A DNA stretch of 64,000 bases from the NCBI RefSeq assembly GCF_001017435.1, contig NZ_CP011371.1, forward strand, positions 1,612,001-1,676,000. Direction: 5' to 3'. This DNA is from Caldimonas brevitalea. GTDB taxonomy: Bacteria > Pseudomonadota > Gammaproteobacteria > Burkholderiales > Burkholderiaceae_C. This document shows positions 17,971 through 27,099 of this stretch, piece by piece. The position numbers and the translations under genes were made by a program. The notes beneath the pieces were generated by a model. The model was not told where the DNA came from and ran no database searches. It saw only the letters and a list, made by a program, of their open reading frames with translations. Numbering within the stretch: position 1 is the stretch's first letter; every line of letters begins with the position of its first letter.

Positions 17971-19862
17971 TGAACTATTCGCTCCTGGAAACCATCAATA
18001 CGCCGGCCGACCTGCGCCGATTGCCGCGCCACGACCTGCAGCAACTGGCCGAAGAATTGCGCGATTTCCTGCTGCACAGCGTGTCGCAGACCGGCGGCCA
18101 CCTGTCGTCCAACCTGGGCACGGTGGAGCTGACGATCGCGCTGCACTATGTGTTCGACACCCCCCATGACCGCCTGGTCTGGGACGTGGGCCACCAGACC
18201 TATCCGCACAAGATCCTGACCGGCCGCCGTGAGCGCATGCCCACCCTGCGCCAGTACGGCGGCATGAGCGGCTTCCCCCGGCGCGACGAGAGCGAATACG
18301 ACACCTTCGGCACCGCACACTCGTCGACCTCGATCTCGGCCGCCCTGGGCATGGCCCTGGCGTCTCGGCTGAAGGGCGAAGAGCGCAAGGCGGTGGCCAT
18401 CATCGGCGACGGCGCGATGACGGCCGGCATGGCCTTCGAGGCGTTGAACAATGCCGGTTATCCGCATGCCGCGGGCGGCGCCGACATGCTGGTGGTGCTG
18501 AACGACAACGACATGTCGATCTCGCCGCCGGTCGGCGCGCTCAACAAATACCTCGCGCGCCTGCTGTCGGGCCGCTTCTATGCCGCGGCCCGCGAAGGCG
18601 CCAAGCAGGTGCTGAAGAATGCGCCGCCGCTGTTCGAGCTGGCGCGCCGCATCGAGGAACACGCCAAGGGCATGGTGGTGCCGGCCACCATCTTCGAGGA
18701 ATTCGGCTTCAACTACGTCGGTCCGATCGACGGCCACGACCTCGAGTCGCTGATCCCGACGCTCGAGAATCTGCGCAAGCTGAAGGGCCCGCAGTTCCTG
18801 CATGTCGTGACCAAGAAGGGCTATGGCTACAAGCTGGCCGAGGCCGATCCGGTGGCCTATCACGGCCCCAGCAAGTTCAATCCCGCCGAAGGCCTGAAGA
18901 AGGCGAGCGGCGGCAAACCGACCTTCACGCAGGTGTTCGGCCAGTGGCTGTGCGACATGGCCGCGCAGGACGAGCGGCTGGTGGGCATCACGCCGGCGAT
19001 GCGCGAAGGCTCGGGCATGGTCGAGTTCGAGCAGCGTTTTCCGACGCGCTACCACGACGTCGGCATCGCCGAGCAGCATGCGGTCACTTTCGCGGCCGGC
19101 CTGGCATGCGAAGGGCTGAAGCCGGTGGTTGCGATCTATTCGACCTTTCTGCAGCGTGCCTACGACCAGTTGATCCACGACGTCGCGATCCAGAACCTGC
19201 CGGTGGTGTTCGCACTCGACCGGGCCGGCATCGTCGGTGCCGACGGCGCGACCCATATGGGCGCCTTCGACATCGCCTTCCTGCGCTGCATTCCCAACCT
19301 CAGCCTGATGACACCGTCGGACGAGAACGAATGCCGGCAGCTGCTGTACACCGCCTACTGCCAGGACCATCCCACCGCGGTGCGCTACCCGCGCGGCAGC
19401 GGTGCCGGCGTCGAGGTGGCGCAGACCATGACGGCGTTGCCGTTCGGCAAGGGGGAGGTGCGGCGTCAGGGCCGCGGCGTGGCCATCCTGGCCTTCGGCA
19501 CCTTGCTGTATCCCGCGCTGGAAGCCGCCGACAAGCTCGATGCGACGGTCGCCAACATGCGCTTCGTGAAGCCGCTGGACACCGCCCTGGTGGAAGAGTT
19601 GGCGCGCACCCACGATGCCATCGTCACGGTGGAAGAGGGCTGTGTCGTGGGTGGCGCCGGCAGTGCCGTGGCCGAGGCCTTGCACGCGGCCGGGCTGAGC
19701 ACGCCGGTGCTGATGCTGGGCCTGAAAGACGAATTCATCGAGCACGGCGACCCGGCCAAGCTTTTGGCCCTGCAGGGGCTGGACGCAGCCGGTATCGAGC
19801 GGGCCGTGTTGCAACGTTTCGGCGCCAAGCTGGCGTTGGTGCGGCCGGCCATCAACCAGTGA
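17970..19862 (+). CDS. dxs: 1-deoxy-D-xylulose-5-phosphate synthase
   Basis: 630 residues, full length. It condenses pyruvate and glyceraldehyde-3-phosphate in the first step of the MEP isoprenoid pathway, using thiamine diphosphate. The TPP/Mg site is visible as [15 protein letters not shown] plus NDNDMSIS. The second-domain catalytic segment is [15 protein letters not shown], and the transketolase C-domain follows. It directly supplies the downstream enzyme encoded by ispA. No TPP riboswitch is seen, as expected for an internal operon gene. Confidence 0.98.
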   Translation: MNYSLLETINTPADLRRLPRHDLQQLAEELRDFLLHSVSQTGGHLSSNLGTVELTIALHYVFDTPHDRLVWDVGHQTYPHKILTGRRERMPTLRQYGGMSGFPRRDESEYDTFGTAHSSTSISAALGMALASRLKGEERKAVAIIGDGAMTAGMAFEALNNAGYPHAAGGADMLVVLNDNDMSISPPVGALNKYLARLLSGRFYAAAREGAKQVLKNAPPLFELARRIEEHAKGMVVPATIFEEFGFNYVGPIDGHDLESLIPTLENLRKLKGPQFLHVVTKKGYGYKLAEADPVAYHGPSKFNPAEGLKKASGGKPTFTQVFGQWLCDMAAQDERLVGITPAMREGSGMVEFEQRFPTRYHDVGIAEQHAVTFAAGLACEGLKPVVAIYSTFLQRAYDQLIHDVAIQNLPVVFALDRAGIVGADGATHMGAFDIAFLRCIPNLSLMTPSDENECRQLLYTAYCQDHPTAVRYPRGSGAGVEVAQTMTALPFGKGEVRRQGRGVAILAFGTLLYPALEAADKLDATVANMRFVKPLDTALVEELARTHDAIVTVEEGCVVGGAGSAVAEALHAAGLSTPVLMLGLKDEFIEHGDPAKLLALQGLDAAGIERAVLQRFGAKLALVRPAINQ

Positions 19863-19963
19863 CGCGGCGGGCCCGCCGCCGATTTCCCTGCGCCTGCGAG
19901 GAGAAGCGGCAGGCCCCAGACTGTCGCCTGCGCGGTTGACTTAGGCCGCCGGTGAGGAAGACG

Positions 19964-20782
19964 ATGAACGACATGACCGACCTGAAGTCCCTGATTTCCG
20001 CTGCCGAGGTGGCGATGCCCGATGTGCAAAGCTCGCGCGACGAGCGCCGCCTTGCGATCCAGCGCGTCGGCGTGAAGGACGTGCGCTACCCGATCCAGCT
20101 GCGTGTGGGCGGCCAGGTGCAGCACGGCGTCGCCACCTGGGACCTCGACGTGGCCCTGCCCGCCGACCAGAAGGGCACGCACATGTCGCGCTTCGTCGCC
20201 TGGCTCAACGAACACCATCTGCACCCGATCGAAGCCGCCACGCTGCGCCAGGACCTGGTCAGCATGCTGACGCTGCTGCATGCCGACGAAGGCCGTATCG
20301 AGGCCCGCTTCTCGTTTTTCATCCTCAAGACGGCACCGGTGTCGGGCGTGCAGAGCCTGCTCGACTACCAGGGCAAGTGGATCGCCGAGAGCCGAGGCGG
20401 GCAGGTCACCGTCTGGGCCGAAGTGGTCGTGCCGGTCAAGTCGCTGTGCCCCTGCTCGAAGGAAATCTCCGAGTTCGGCGCCCACAACCAGCGTTCGCAC
20501 GTGACGATCCGTGCCGAACTTCTCGGTGATGTCGACTGGCGCGAGCTGGTGCGTTTTGCCGAAGAAAGCGCGTCCAGCGAAATCTGGCCGCTGCTCAAGC
20601 GCACCGATGAGAAATGGATCACGGAACGCGCCTACGAGAACCCGAAGTTCGTCGAGGACCTGGTGCGCGATGTCGCATTGCGGGTCAACGCCGAGCCGCG
20701 GGTCGGGCGCTACCGTGTCGAAGTCGAGAACTTCGAATCCATCCACAACCACTCGGCTTTCGCCGTCATCGAGCGCACCTGA
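19964..20782 (+). CDS. folE2: GTP cyclohydrolase I type 2 (FolE2)
   Basis: 272 residues. It converts GTP to 7,8-dihydroneopterin triphosphate, the first step of folate and queuosine synthesis. This type tolerates metals other than zinc and is often used under zinc limitation. The family signature [16 protein letters not shown] with its catalytic Cys is present. The start is the ATG at 19964, with GAGGAAG 4 bp upstream. It sits 101 bp after dxs. The gap contains a CGGCGGGCCCGCCG palindrome that may end the dxs transcript. No Zur box was seen in front, so zinc control is not supported here. Confidence 0.96.
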   Translation: MNDMTDLKSLISAAEVAMPDVQSSRDERRLAIQRVGVKDVRYPIQLRVGGQVQHGVATWDLDVALPADQKGTHMSRFVAWLNEHHLHPIEAATLRQDLVSMLTLLHADEGRIEARFSFFILKTAPVSGVQSLLDYQGKWIAESRGGQVTVWAEVVVPVKSLCPCSKEISEFGAHNQRSHVTIRAELLGDVDWRELVRFAEESASSEIWPLLKRTDEKWITERAYENPKFVEDLVRDVALRVNAEPRVGRYRVEVENFESIHNHSAFAVIERT

Positions 20783-20790
20783 GGCGCACC

Positions 20791-20819
20791 GGCGCCCGGG
20801 CCGCCCCCCGACGGGCGCC
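20791..20819. terminator. Shared hairpin between convergent folE2 and selD
   Basis: GGCGCCC (20791-20797) and GGGCGCC (20813-20819) can pair across a C-rich loop within the 44-bp convergent gap. There is no T-run on either side, so it is a weak terminator candidate. Confidence 0.35.
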
Positions 20820-20826
20820 CCGGGCC

Positions 20827-21885
20827 TTAGACCACCACCACTTCCGCCGGCCCCGGCGCCACCCGGCCCACCACTGTCGCGGCCTCGAAGCCGTGCTGCC
20901 GGAACACGCCCAGCACCTGATCGACGCTGTCTGGCGTGCAGGACACCAGCAGCCCGCCGCTGGTCTGCGGGTCGGTCAGCAGCGCCCGCTCGGCGTCGCT
21001 GAAACTCGCCGGCAGCCGCACCTGCTCGCCGTAGCTCGCCCAGTTGCGCCCCGACGCGCCCGTCACCAGCCCCAGCCGCGCCAACTCGCCCACCCCCGGC
21101 AGCAGCGGCACGGCCGACCAGGTCAGCTCGATGCGGCAGCCGGCGCCGCGCGCCATCTCGAGGGCGTGCCCCGCCAGCCCGAAACCGGTCACGTCGGTCA
21201 TCGCATGTACACCGGCCAGCTCGGCCAACTCGGGCCCCGGCGTGTTCAGCTGGGTGGTGCTGGCCACCATGCGCTGGTAGCCGTCCGCGCTCAACCGGTC
21301 TTTCTTGAGCGCGGCCGACAACACGCCGACGCCCAGCGGCTTGCCCAGCACCAGCGCGTCGCCGGCGCGGGCGTCGGCATTGCGCTTGACCTTGGACGGG
21401 TGCACCAGCCCCAACACCACCAGGCCGTAGATGGGCTCGACCGAATCGATCGTGTGGCCGCCCGCCACCGGGATGCCGGCCTGCGCGCAGATGCTCTGGC
21501 CGCCTTGCAGGATGCGGCCGATGACGTCGAGCGGCAGCACGTTGACCGGCATGCCGACCAGGCCCAGCGCCATGATCGGGCGCCCACCCATCGCGTAGAC
21601 GTCCGAGATGGCGTTGGTGGCGGCAATGCGGCCGAAGTCGTGCGGATCGTCGACGATGGGCATGAAGAAATCGGTGGTGGCCACCAGCGCCTGCTCGTCG
21701 TTGAGTTGGTAGACGGCGGCGTCGTCGGCGGTTTCGATGCCGACCAGCAAGGCGTCGGGGACCGGCAGGGAGCCGGCATGGCGCAGGATGTCGGACAGCA
21801 CGCCGGGGGCGATCTTGCAACCGCATCCACCGCCGTGCGACAGCGAGGTCAAACGGGGATAGGCGGCCGACTGGAGAGGGTTCAT
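20827..21885 (-). CDS. selD: Selenophosphate synthase (selenide, water dikinase)
   Basis: 352 residues. It makes selenophosphate from selenide and ATP. The active-site segment GGGCGCKIAP places Cys21 and Lys24 where E. coli SelD has catalytic Cys17 and Lys20, so this is the Cys form, not Sec. AIR-synthase-like ATP-binding motifs are present (ETADDAAVY, DFFMPIVDDP, TDVTGFGLAGH). No selA, selB, tRNA-Sec, fdh or mnmH lies in the window. The divergent neighbour 251 bp away is an EgtB/SenA-like enzyme, which points to selenoneine synthesis as a use of the selenophosphate, as in the known selD(senC)-senA-senB clusters. Confidence 0.95.
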   Translation of the reverse strand: MNPLQSAAYPRLTSLSHGGGCGCKIAPGVLSDILRHAGSLPVPDALLVGIETADDAAVYQLNDEQALVATTDFFMPIVDDPHDFGRIAATNAISDVYAMGGRPIMALGLVGMPVNVLPLDVIGRILQGGQSICAQAGIPVAGGHTIDSVEPIYGLVVLGLVHPSKVKRNADARAGDALVLGKPLGVGVLSAALKKDRLSADGYQRMVASTTQLNTPGPELAELAGVHAMTDVTGFGLAGHALEMARGAGCRIELTWSAVPLLPGVGELARLGLVTGASGRNWASYGEQVRLPASFSDAERALLTDPQTSGGLLVSCTPDSVDQVLGVFRQHGFEAATVVGRVAPGPAEVVVV

Positions 21886-22135
21886 ATCGGATTCAAGGCA
21901 GGGAGGTGGCGTCAGGGTCCAGTGTAGGACGCGGGGAGGCCGGCGGCGGCCCGCGAGGGCTTCGGCCGCAGTGCGACAATGCCGTGACGCCGGGCGCAGG
22001 AGCAGGCCGGTGGACGACAGGTGGCTCGCAGCGCCGCCGAGAGGCGCAGCGGGCCGGCGATGTCGCCTCGCCCCTGCGGAACGCGGCCGGGACGTACCAG
22101 CATCGGGCCGGTGCACAAGCGGAGGTGGGGCAGGG

Positions 22136-23332
22136 GTGGACATTGATACGCCGGACATACGGCGCAGCGGGCGCGACCTGCTGTCGTTGGCGCTGATCGA
22201 CAGCCGCAACTGCAGCCTGCACCGCTTCAGCGCGTTCGAAGCCTCGCTCGACATTCCGCCGACGCCCGAGCTCGACCCGCCGCTGTGGCTGCTCGGCCAT
22301 CTGGGGTGGTTCCAGGAGTACTGGGTGGCGCGCAACATCGAGCGACACCTCGGCCCCTACGCCGATGCCCGCCGTCCGCGGCTGGCATCGATCGAGCCCG
22401 GTGCCGACCTGTGGTACGACCCGGCGCAGACACCCCGCGCGGGGCGCTGGCGCGCGTCCTTGCCGCCACCCGACACGGTGCGTGCCTACCTGGTCGAGAC
22501 GTTGGAGGCCACGCTCGACCTGTTGAATCACGCCGAGGAAACCGACAAGGGGCTCTATTTCTTCCGGTTGGCGCTGTTCTACGAAGACATGCAGGGCGAA
22601 ACCTTGGCCTGCATGGCGCACACGCTAGGCCTGTCGGTGCCGGCCTTGCAGTGGCCGCAGCCGATTGCGGAACGGTCGCCGATCGGCTTCGGTGCGATGC
22701 GCTGGCAACTCGGCTGCGACGACGGCCCGGGGTTCGTGTTCGACCATGAAATGGGCCGCCACGAGGTGCGGGTGCCCGAATTCGAGATCGACGCACAGCC
22801 CGTCAACTGGGCCCAATACGCGGAGTTCATCGAGGACGGCGGCTACGACGAGGCGTCGTGGTGGTCGGCTGAAGGCTGGGCCTGGCTGCAGGCGACCGGT
22901 CGGCGCGCTCCGCGCCATGTGGAGCAGGTGCGTCACCGGGTGCTGGCGCGGCGCGGCGCCGACCTGGTGCAACTGGCCGCGCAGACGCCGGCCATGCACG
23001 TCAGCTGGCACGAAGCGCAGGCCTGGTGCCGCTGGGCCGGGCGGCGTCTGCCCAGCGAAGCCGAATGGGAACTGGCCGCCTGCACGGCTGCCAGCCGCGG
23101 CTTCCGCTGGGGCGACGTGTGGGAATGGACGTCGAGTCGCTTCGAGCCTTATGGCGATGCACCGCCGGGCGCCGCGACCGAGGCCTTGCAGATCCCGCGT
23201 GACGGCAGCCACCGGGTGCTGCGCGGTGGCAGCTTCGCCACCCGCTGGCGCCTGAAACATCCGCGCCAGCGCGGTTTCCAGCGCCCAGAACGCGACGACA
23301 CCTTCTGCGGTTTCCGCACCTGCGCGCTGTGA
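22136..23332 (+). CDS. senA: EgtB-like sulfoxide/selenoxide synthase, probable SenA (selenoneine synthase)
   Basis: 398 residues from a GTG with GGAGG 10 bp upstream. The N-terminal DinB_2-type domain carries GHLGWFQEYW (His55). The C-terminal formylglycine-generating (FGE-sulfatase) domain runs from about residue 215 to the closing block RGGSFATRWRLKHPRQRGF and FCGFRTCAL. This two-domain layout defines EgtB/OvoA/SenA enzymes, which join a thiol or selenol to hercynine. Divergence from selD points to SenA. The odd feature is LFYEDMQGE: Tyr149 and Gln153 stand where EgtB-family iron enzymes have the HxxxH ligands (EgtB His134 and His138). No senB-type glycosyltransferase gene lies in the window. 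Family call firm; SenA role inferred; activity uncertain. Confidence 0.78.
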   Translation: MDIDTPDIRRSGRDLLSLALIDSRNCSLHRFSAFEASLDIPPTPELDPPLWLLGHLGWFQEYWVARNIERHLGPYADARRPRLASIEPGADLWYDPAQTPRAGRWRASLPPPDTVRAYLVETLEATLDLLNHAEETDKGLYFFRLALFYEDMQGETLACMAHTLGLSVPALQWPQPIAERSPIGFGAMRWQLGCDDGPGFVFDHEMGRHEVRVPEFEIDAQPVNWAQYAEFIEDGGYDEASWWSAEGWAWLQATGRRAPRHVEQVRHRVLARRGADLVQLAAQTPAMHVSWHEAQAWCRWAGRRLPSEAEWELAACTAASRGFRWGDVWEWTSSRFEPYGDAPPGAATEALQIPRDGSHRVLRGGSFATRWRLKHPRQRGFQRPERDDTFCGFRTCAL

Positions 23333-23372
23333 CACGCGGCTGCCGCGTGTGCCGCCGCAGCCGCGCGGCACA
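23332..23372. terminator. Two overlapping hairpins between convergent senA and PEP-CTERM genes
   Basis: ACACGCGG/CCGCGTGT (23332-23350, 3-nt loop) and TGTGCCGC/GCGGCACA (23348-23372) are both perfect 8-bp stems that share three bases, so only one can form at a time. They fill the 42-bp convergent gap and probably end both transcripts, though no T-run is present. Confidence 0.5.
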
Positions 23373-23374
23373 CC

Positions 23375-23986
23375 TCAACGCTTGCGTTGGCGCCGCAGGA
23401 TGAATAAACAGGCCGCGAATCCGGCCAGCATCAGCGTGACGGTGCCGGGTTCGGGCACCGCGCTCACGCCGATGACGAGATCGTTGTAATCGACGCTGTC
23501 GGCACCGTCGTCGAAGCCCAGCACATAACGGAAGGAGCCGTAGCGGGTCTGGATCGGGTCGGTGCCATTGCCGAAGATGGCGAAGGGCGCGCCGATCTGG
23601 CCATTCACCGCTTCCACCTCGCCGAGCGGGCCGGCCTGGCCGAAACCGAAGTCGAGCACGCTCGTCTCGGTGACCGTTTCGGCGATGCTGCTGCCGATGT
23701 CGCTGCCCGGGGCACCAGCGTTGGCCAGATTGGTCAACACCCGGTCCGAGGCCGCAAAGAAATTCCAGGCCGGCGTGCTCGCGCCCAGATAGGTGTAGGT
23801 GACGTGTGCGCCGGCATTGCCCACCAGCGTGCCGAAGCTGTAGTCGGCGCCCTCGAGCGACGGCACCACTTCGAAGCCGACGGCCTGTGCACCGGGCGCA
23901 TCGAGGATCAGCTCCAGGGGGGCGGCGGCTTGCGCCGAGGTCAGGGCGGCCAGCAGGGCTGCGGCCGCAACTGCTTGTTTGAACAT
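23375..23986 (-). CDS. PEP-CTERM sorting-domain protein
   Basis: 203 residues. An N-terminal signal peptide (cleavage after AQA near residue 21) is followed by a beta-rich body containing acidic segments (GFDDGADSVDYNDL). It ends in the sorting signal: VPEPGT, a hydrophobic helix and RRQRKR at the C-terminus. Such proteins are processed by exosortase EpsH-type enzymes and are linked to extracellular polysaccharide. No exosortase is in this window. The body resembles DUF4114-type domains (NDLVIG), whose function is unknown. A sigma-54-like promoter sits about 230 bp upstream. Confidence 0.88.
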   Translation of the reverse strand: MFKQAVAAAALLAALTSAQAAAPLELILDAPGAQAVGFEVVPSLEGADYSFGTLVGNAGAHVTYTYLGASTPAWNFFAASDRVLTNLANAGAPGSDIGSSIAETVTETSVLDFGFGQAGPLGEVEAVNGQIGAPFAIFGNGTDPIQTRYGSFRYVLGFDDGADSVDYNDLVIGVSAVPEPGTVTLMLAGFAACLFILRRQRKR

Positions 23987-24214
23987 GCTTCCTCCACTTC
24001 GTTGGCAAAGGACCGCTCTGCCCGAGCGGGCGAGGCGGTGCCGTGAAGTCGGACTCCGCCCGGCCAGCGGGTGGCGCTGGGTGCCGCTCTGCTGCAGGTC
24101 TTACGCCAACGCGGGCGGCCGCGCACGGCGCCCTGGCATGCGTCGGAACTCGCCGCCGGTGTGCGGCAAGGGACGGAATCGACTTCGGGATGTTGGGGAG
24201 CGGCAGCGGCCCGG

Positions 24215-24231
24215 TTGCAAGGCCGGGGCCG
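24215..24231 (-). promoter_or_regulatory. Sigma-54-like -24/-12 element upstream of the PEP-CTERM gene
   Basis: Read on the minus strand, CGGCCCCGGCCTTGCAA has GG and GC separated by 10 nt and an intact TTGCA, compared with TGGCACG-N4-TTGCA. PEP-CTERM genes in exopolysaccharide-forming bacteria are often under the sigma-54 activator PrsR. The predicted leader of about 220 nt is long. The rest of 23987-24495 holds no convincing gene. Confidence 0.35.
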
Positions 24232-24454
24232 CCGGTTCCCTCCACTGGCCGCAAGAATGCGGGAAGGGGTGGCGGCCCAATGCAAGAAGATGAAATTCAG
24301 GGCAAGCGATGTTGGGGTTTGCAACTTCGCCCCGGACGACCGCAGGCTCCGGGAAACCCCTAAGAAAGCCGGACCAGGACGCGGCGCGTGAGCGGGCGCC
24401 GCCTGGCGGCCTGTTGCCGTTCAGGCCTGAAAATCAACCGTCCGTCTGGGGCTG

Positions 24455-24484
24455 CACCCGCTGTTGCAATTGCCACAGCGGGTG
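24455..24484. repeat. 30-bp near-perfect palindrome downstream of the GspE/PilB-type ATPase gene
   Basis: Ten-bp arms CACCCGCTGT (24455-24464) and ACAGCGGGTG (24475-24484) enclose another palindrome, GCAATTGC (24466-24473). Only one base pair of the whole 30 bp fails. It begins 11 bp beyond the ATPase stop codon. It may terminate or stabilise the ATPase mRNA, but no T-run follows, and its symmetry also suits a protein-binding site. Confidence 0.7.
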
Positions 24485-24495
24485 TCGCGCCTACG

Positions 24496-27042
24496 CTACG
24501 TATTGCTGATCGACCGCACTTCGGCCAGGGTGGTGACGCCTTGGAGCACTTTGTCGATGCCGTCTTGACGCAAGGTGCGCATGCCCTCCCCCAGCGCCTG
24601 TTGCTGCAGCTCCTCGGCGCGTGCCCCGGTCTGCACCAGACGGCGCAGCTCGCGCGACGCGACCATCAGCTCGTGCAGGCCCGCCCGACCGCGGAAACCG
24701 GTCTGTCCACACTGTTCGCAGCCCGGGCTGTGGTGATGCATCAGCTGGCCGTTGCGGCCGTGCCGCGCGACCCAGCCGGCGCGCACCTCGTCGCGCAGCC
24801 GGTCTTCGGGTTTCACGAAGGCCTGCAGGTAGTCCTGCAGCAGTTCCTCCACTTCCTCCTCGGTGGCCGGTCGGGTCTGACGGCAGGCGCGACACAGGCG
24901 TCGCACCAGCCGCTGGGCCAGCACTGCCAGCAAGGAGTCGGCGAAGTTGAACGGGTCCATGCCCATGTCGAGCAGCCGGGTGACGGTCTCGGGCGCGCTG
25001 TTGGTGTGCAGCGTGGACAGCACCAAGTGCCCGGTCAGCGAGGCCTCGACGGCGATCTTGGCGGTCTCCTCGTCGCGGATTTCGCCCACCATGATGACGT
25101 CGGGGTCCGCGCGCAGAAAGGTGCGCAGCGCGCGCGCGAAGGTCCAATCGATGCGGGCGTTGACCTGCACCTGCCGCAGCCCCGGCTGCGTGATTTCGAC
25201 CGGGTCTTCGGCGGTCCAGATCTTGCGCTCGGGCACGTTGATGAAGCTGAGCGCGGAATGCAGCGTGGTGGTCTTGCCCGAACCGGTCGGGCCGACACAC
25301 AACACCAGGCCGTAGGGCCGCTCCATCGCCTCTTTCAGGTGCGTCAGGTTGTGCTCGCTCAAGCCCAGGTCGTCGAGCGGCAGCGGCTTGGCCGACGCCA
25401 GGATCCGCATCACCACGTCTTCCAGCCCGTTGTTGGTCGGGATGGTGGCGACCCGCAACTCGAGTTTCTGGCCCGGCACGTAGCGTGCGAAGTTGATCTT
25501 GCCGTCCTGCGGCTTGCGGCGCTCGGAGATGTCGAGGTCGCACATGATCTTGATGCGCGAGATCAACGCGTTGCGGTAGGTGTGCGGCAGTTCGAGGTAG
25601 GAGTGCAGCAGGCCGTCCTTGCGAAACCGGATCTTGATCTTCTCGCGCCCCGGGTAGCTCTCGATGTGGATGTCCGACACGCCCTGGCCATGGGCCTCGA
25701 CGATCATGTTGTTGATCAGGCGCACCAGCGAGTTGTCGGACTGCTCGATCTGGCCGTCCTCCTCGCCCTCGCTCGGGCTGCCTTCCTTTTCGAGCGTCTC
25801 GATCAGCTTGCCCGTGTCGCCGGCGTCGAACTCGATCACGGCGGGCACGCCGCGCGAGGTCCAGACGTCGCTGCCGATCTTCTCGTAGGCGACCCGGATG
25901 GCGGCTTCCATCATGCCGAACTGCGCCAACGCGGGCACGATCTTGAGCTGGCTGATGAACTCGAGTTCTTCCAGGGCCGAGCGACGCGACGGATCTTCCA
26001 GCGCCACCACCAGCCGGCTGTCTCGCACGATCAGCGGCAGCGCGTTCAGACGTGTCGCCACCGCCACCGGCACTTTGCGCAGCGCCTCCGGATCGGCCGG
26101 AAAGTTGACGACGTCGACCAGCGGATAGCCCATCTTGTGGGCCAGCGCGGTTTGCAGGTCCTGCCGCGACACCAGGTTGCTCTGCACCAGCAACTCGCCC
26201 AGCGGCAGCTTGCGATCGGTCTTTTGCTGCTGCAGCGCCGCGTCCAGGTCGGCCTGCGAGACCAGTCCGAGCGACAGCAAGGCTTCGCCGATGCGCACCA
26301 TCGGCATGCGCGACTGCTGCTCGAGCGCCGCCATCAGCTTGTCGGCGGTGACGATCTTGCGGGTGATCAGGATGTCGCCGAGCTTGCGCCCGCGCATTTC
26401 CTGCTGCTGGGCGGCGGCCTGCTCGACCTGGCCGGGTGTAGCGGCCTGCTGCGCGACCAGCAGCTCGCCGATGCGCGCGCCCACGTCGACCGAGGTGTAG
26501 GCATGGCGCGGCACGAAAACCCGGGCCACGCCGCCCGCGTCGTCCGCCGGCGGAAACAGAAACAAGCCGTCGTCCGTCTCCACGTGGCCGACCGTCTCAC
26601 CGTGCAGGTCGTCGCCGACCGAGGCCACCACGTGATACGGCATGCGCGGGCGCACATCCAGCATCTGCGCGTGGGGGTCGTTGGGCGCCACCGGCAGGGC
26701 GGGCAGCACGTCGAGGATCTTCAGCGCCTTGAACTGCTTGAAGCGCAGCGCCATGGTGGTGCGGGCCGGCGGGACCTGCACGTGGGCGACGCCTTCTTCG
26801 GGCACGAAAAAGATCAGGCGGCCGTTGATCTGCCGTCCGTTGAGGCCCTCGATCTCGCAACGCAGCGGATGCTGCTGTTCCGCCGCGGCCGGGTAGGCGC
26901 CGAACGGCGGGGTGGGCCACCGGAAGGTCGACGGTGCGGCTTTTTCGCGCACGGGCATCGGGGGAGCGGGGGGCACCAACCGGGGCAGCGGGGCAAAGGA
27001 CAGCTCGTCCAGGGACATCGGGACGGTCGGGTCGTGTTGCAT
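24496..27042 (-). CDS. GspE/PilB-type secretion or pilus ATPase with tandem MshEN-like domains
   Basis: 848 residues, longer than PilB/GspE (about 570). After a Pro-rich N-terminus and a beta-rich PilZ-like stretch (residues about 60-180) come several MshEN/GspE_N-type repeats (IGELLVAQQ, KLGDILITRK, RIGEALLSLGLVS, PLGELLVQSNLVS). In MshE, repeats of this kind bind c-di-GMP. The ATPase core follows: Walker A GPTGSGKTTT near residue 585, Walker B DPDVIMVGEIRDEETA and HTNSA. A zinc finger (CRACRQT, CEQCGQTG) is also present. The start at 27042 has AAGGAG 9 bp upstream. It lies alone, beside two diguanylate cyclase genes, suggesting c-di-GMP-responsive control. Which machine it powers is unknown. 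Confidence 0.88.
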   Translation of the reverse strand: MQHDPTVPMSLDELSFAPLPRLVPPAPPMPVREKAAPSTFRWPTPPFGAYPAAAEQQHPLRCEIEGLNGRQINGRLIFFVPEEGVAHVQVPPARTTMALRFKQFKALKILDVLPALPVAPNDPHAQMLDVRPRMPYHVVASVGDDLHGETVGHVETDDGLFLFPPADDAGGVARVFVPRHAYTSVDVGARIGELLVAQQAATPGQVEQAAAQQQEMRGRKLGDILITRKIVTADKLMAALEQQSRMPMVRIGEALLSLGLVSQADLDAALQQQKTDRKLPLGELLVQSNLVSRQDLQTALAHKMGYPLVDVVNFPADPEALRKVPVAVATRLNALPLIVRDSRLVVALEDPSRRSALEELEFISQLKIVPALAQFGMMEAAIRVAYEKIGSDVWTSRGVPAVIEFDAGDTGKLIETLEKEGSPSEGEEDGQIEQSDNSLVRLINNMIVEAHGQGVSDIHIESYPGREKIKIRFRKDGLLHSYLELPHTYRNALISRIKIMCDLDISERRKPQDGKINFARYVPGQKLELRVATIPTNNGLEDVVMRILASAKPLPLDDLGLSEHNLTHLKEAMERPYGLVLCVGPTGSGKTTTLHSALSFINVPERKIWTAEDPVEITQPGLRQVQVNARIDWTFARALRTFLRADPDVIMVGEIRDEETAKIAVEASLTGHLVLSTLHTNSAPETVTRLLDMGMDPFNFADSLLAVLAQRLVRRLCRACRQTRPATEEEVEELLQDYLQAFVKPEDRLRDEVRAGWVARHGRNGQLMHHHSPGCEQCGQTGFRGRAGLHELMVASRELRRLVQTGARAEELQQQALGEGMRTLRQDGIDKVLQGVTTLAEVRSISNT

Positions 27043-27099
27043 CGAGGCGCTCTCCTTCACCGGGTTCGCAGGGCGCCGGACGGCGCAGGCAGGCAGCAG

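Noticed and set aside
24310..24340. Second sigma-54-like site (GGGGCGAAGTTGCAA on the minus strand) upstream of the PEP-CTERM gene
   Set aside because: The spacing between GG and GC is 9 rather than 10, so the nearer site at 24215-24231 is preferred.
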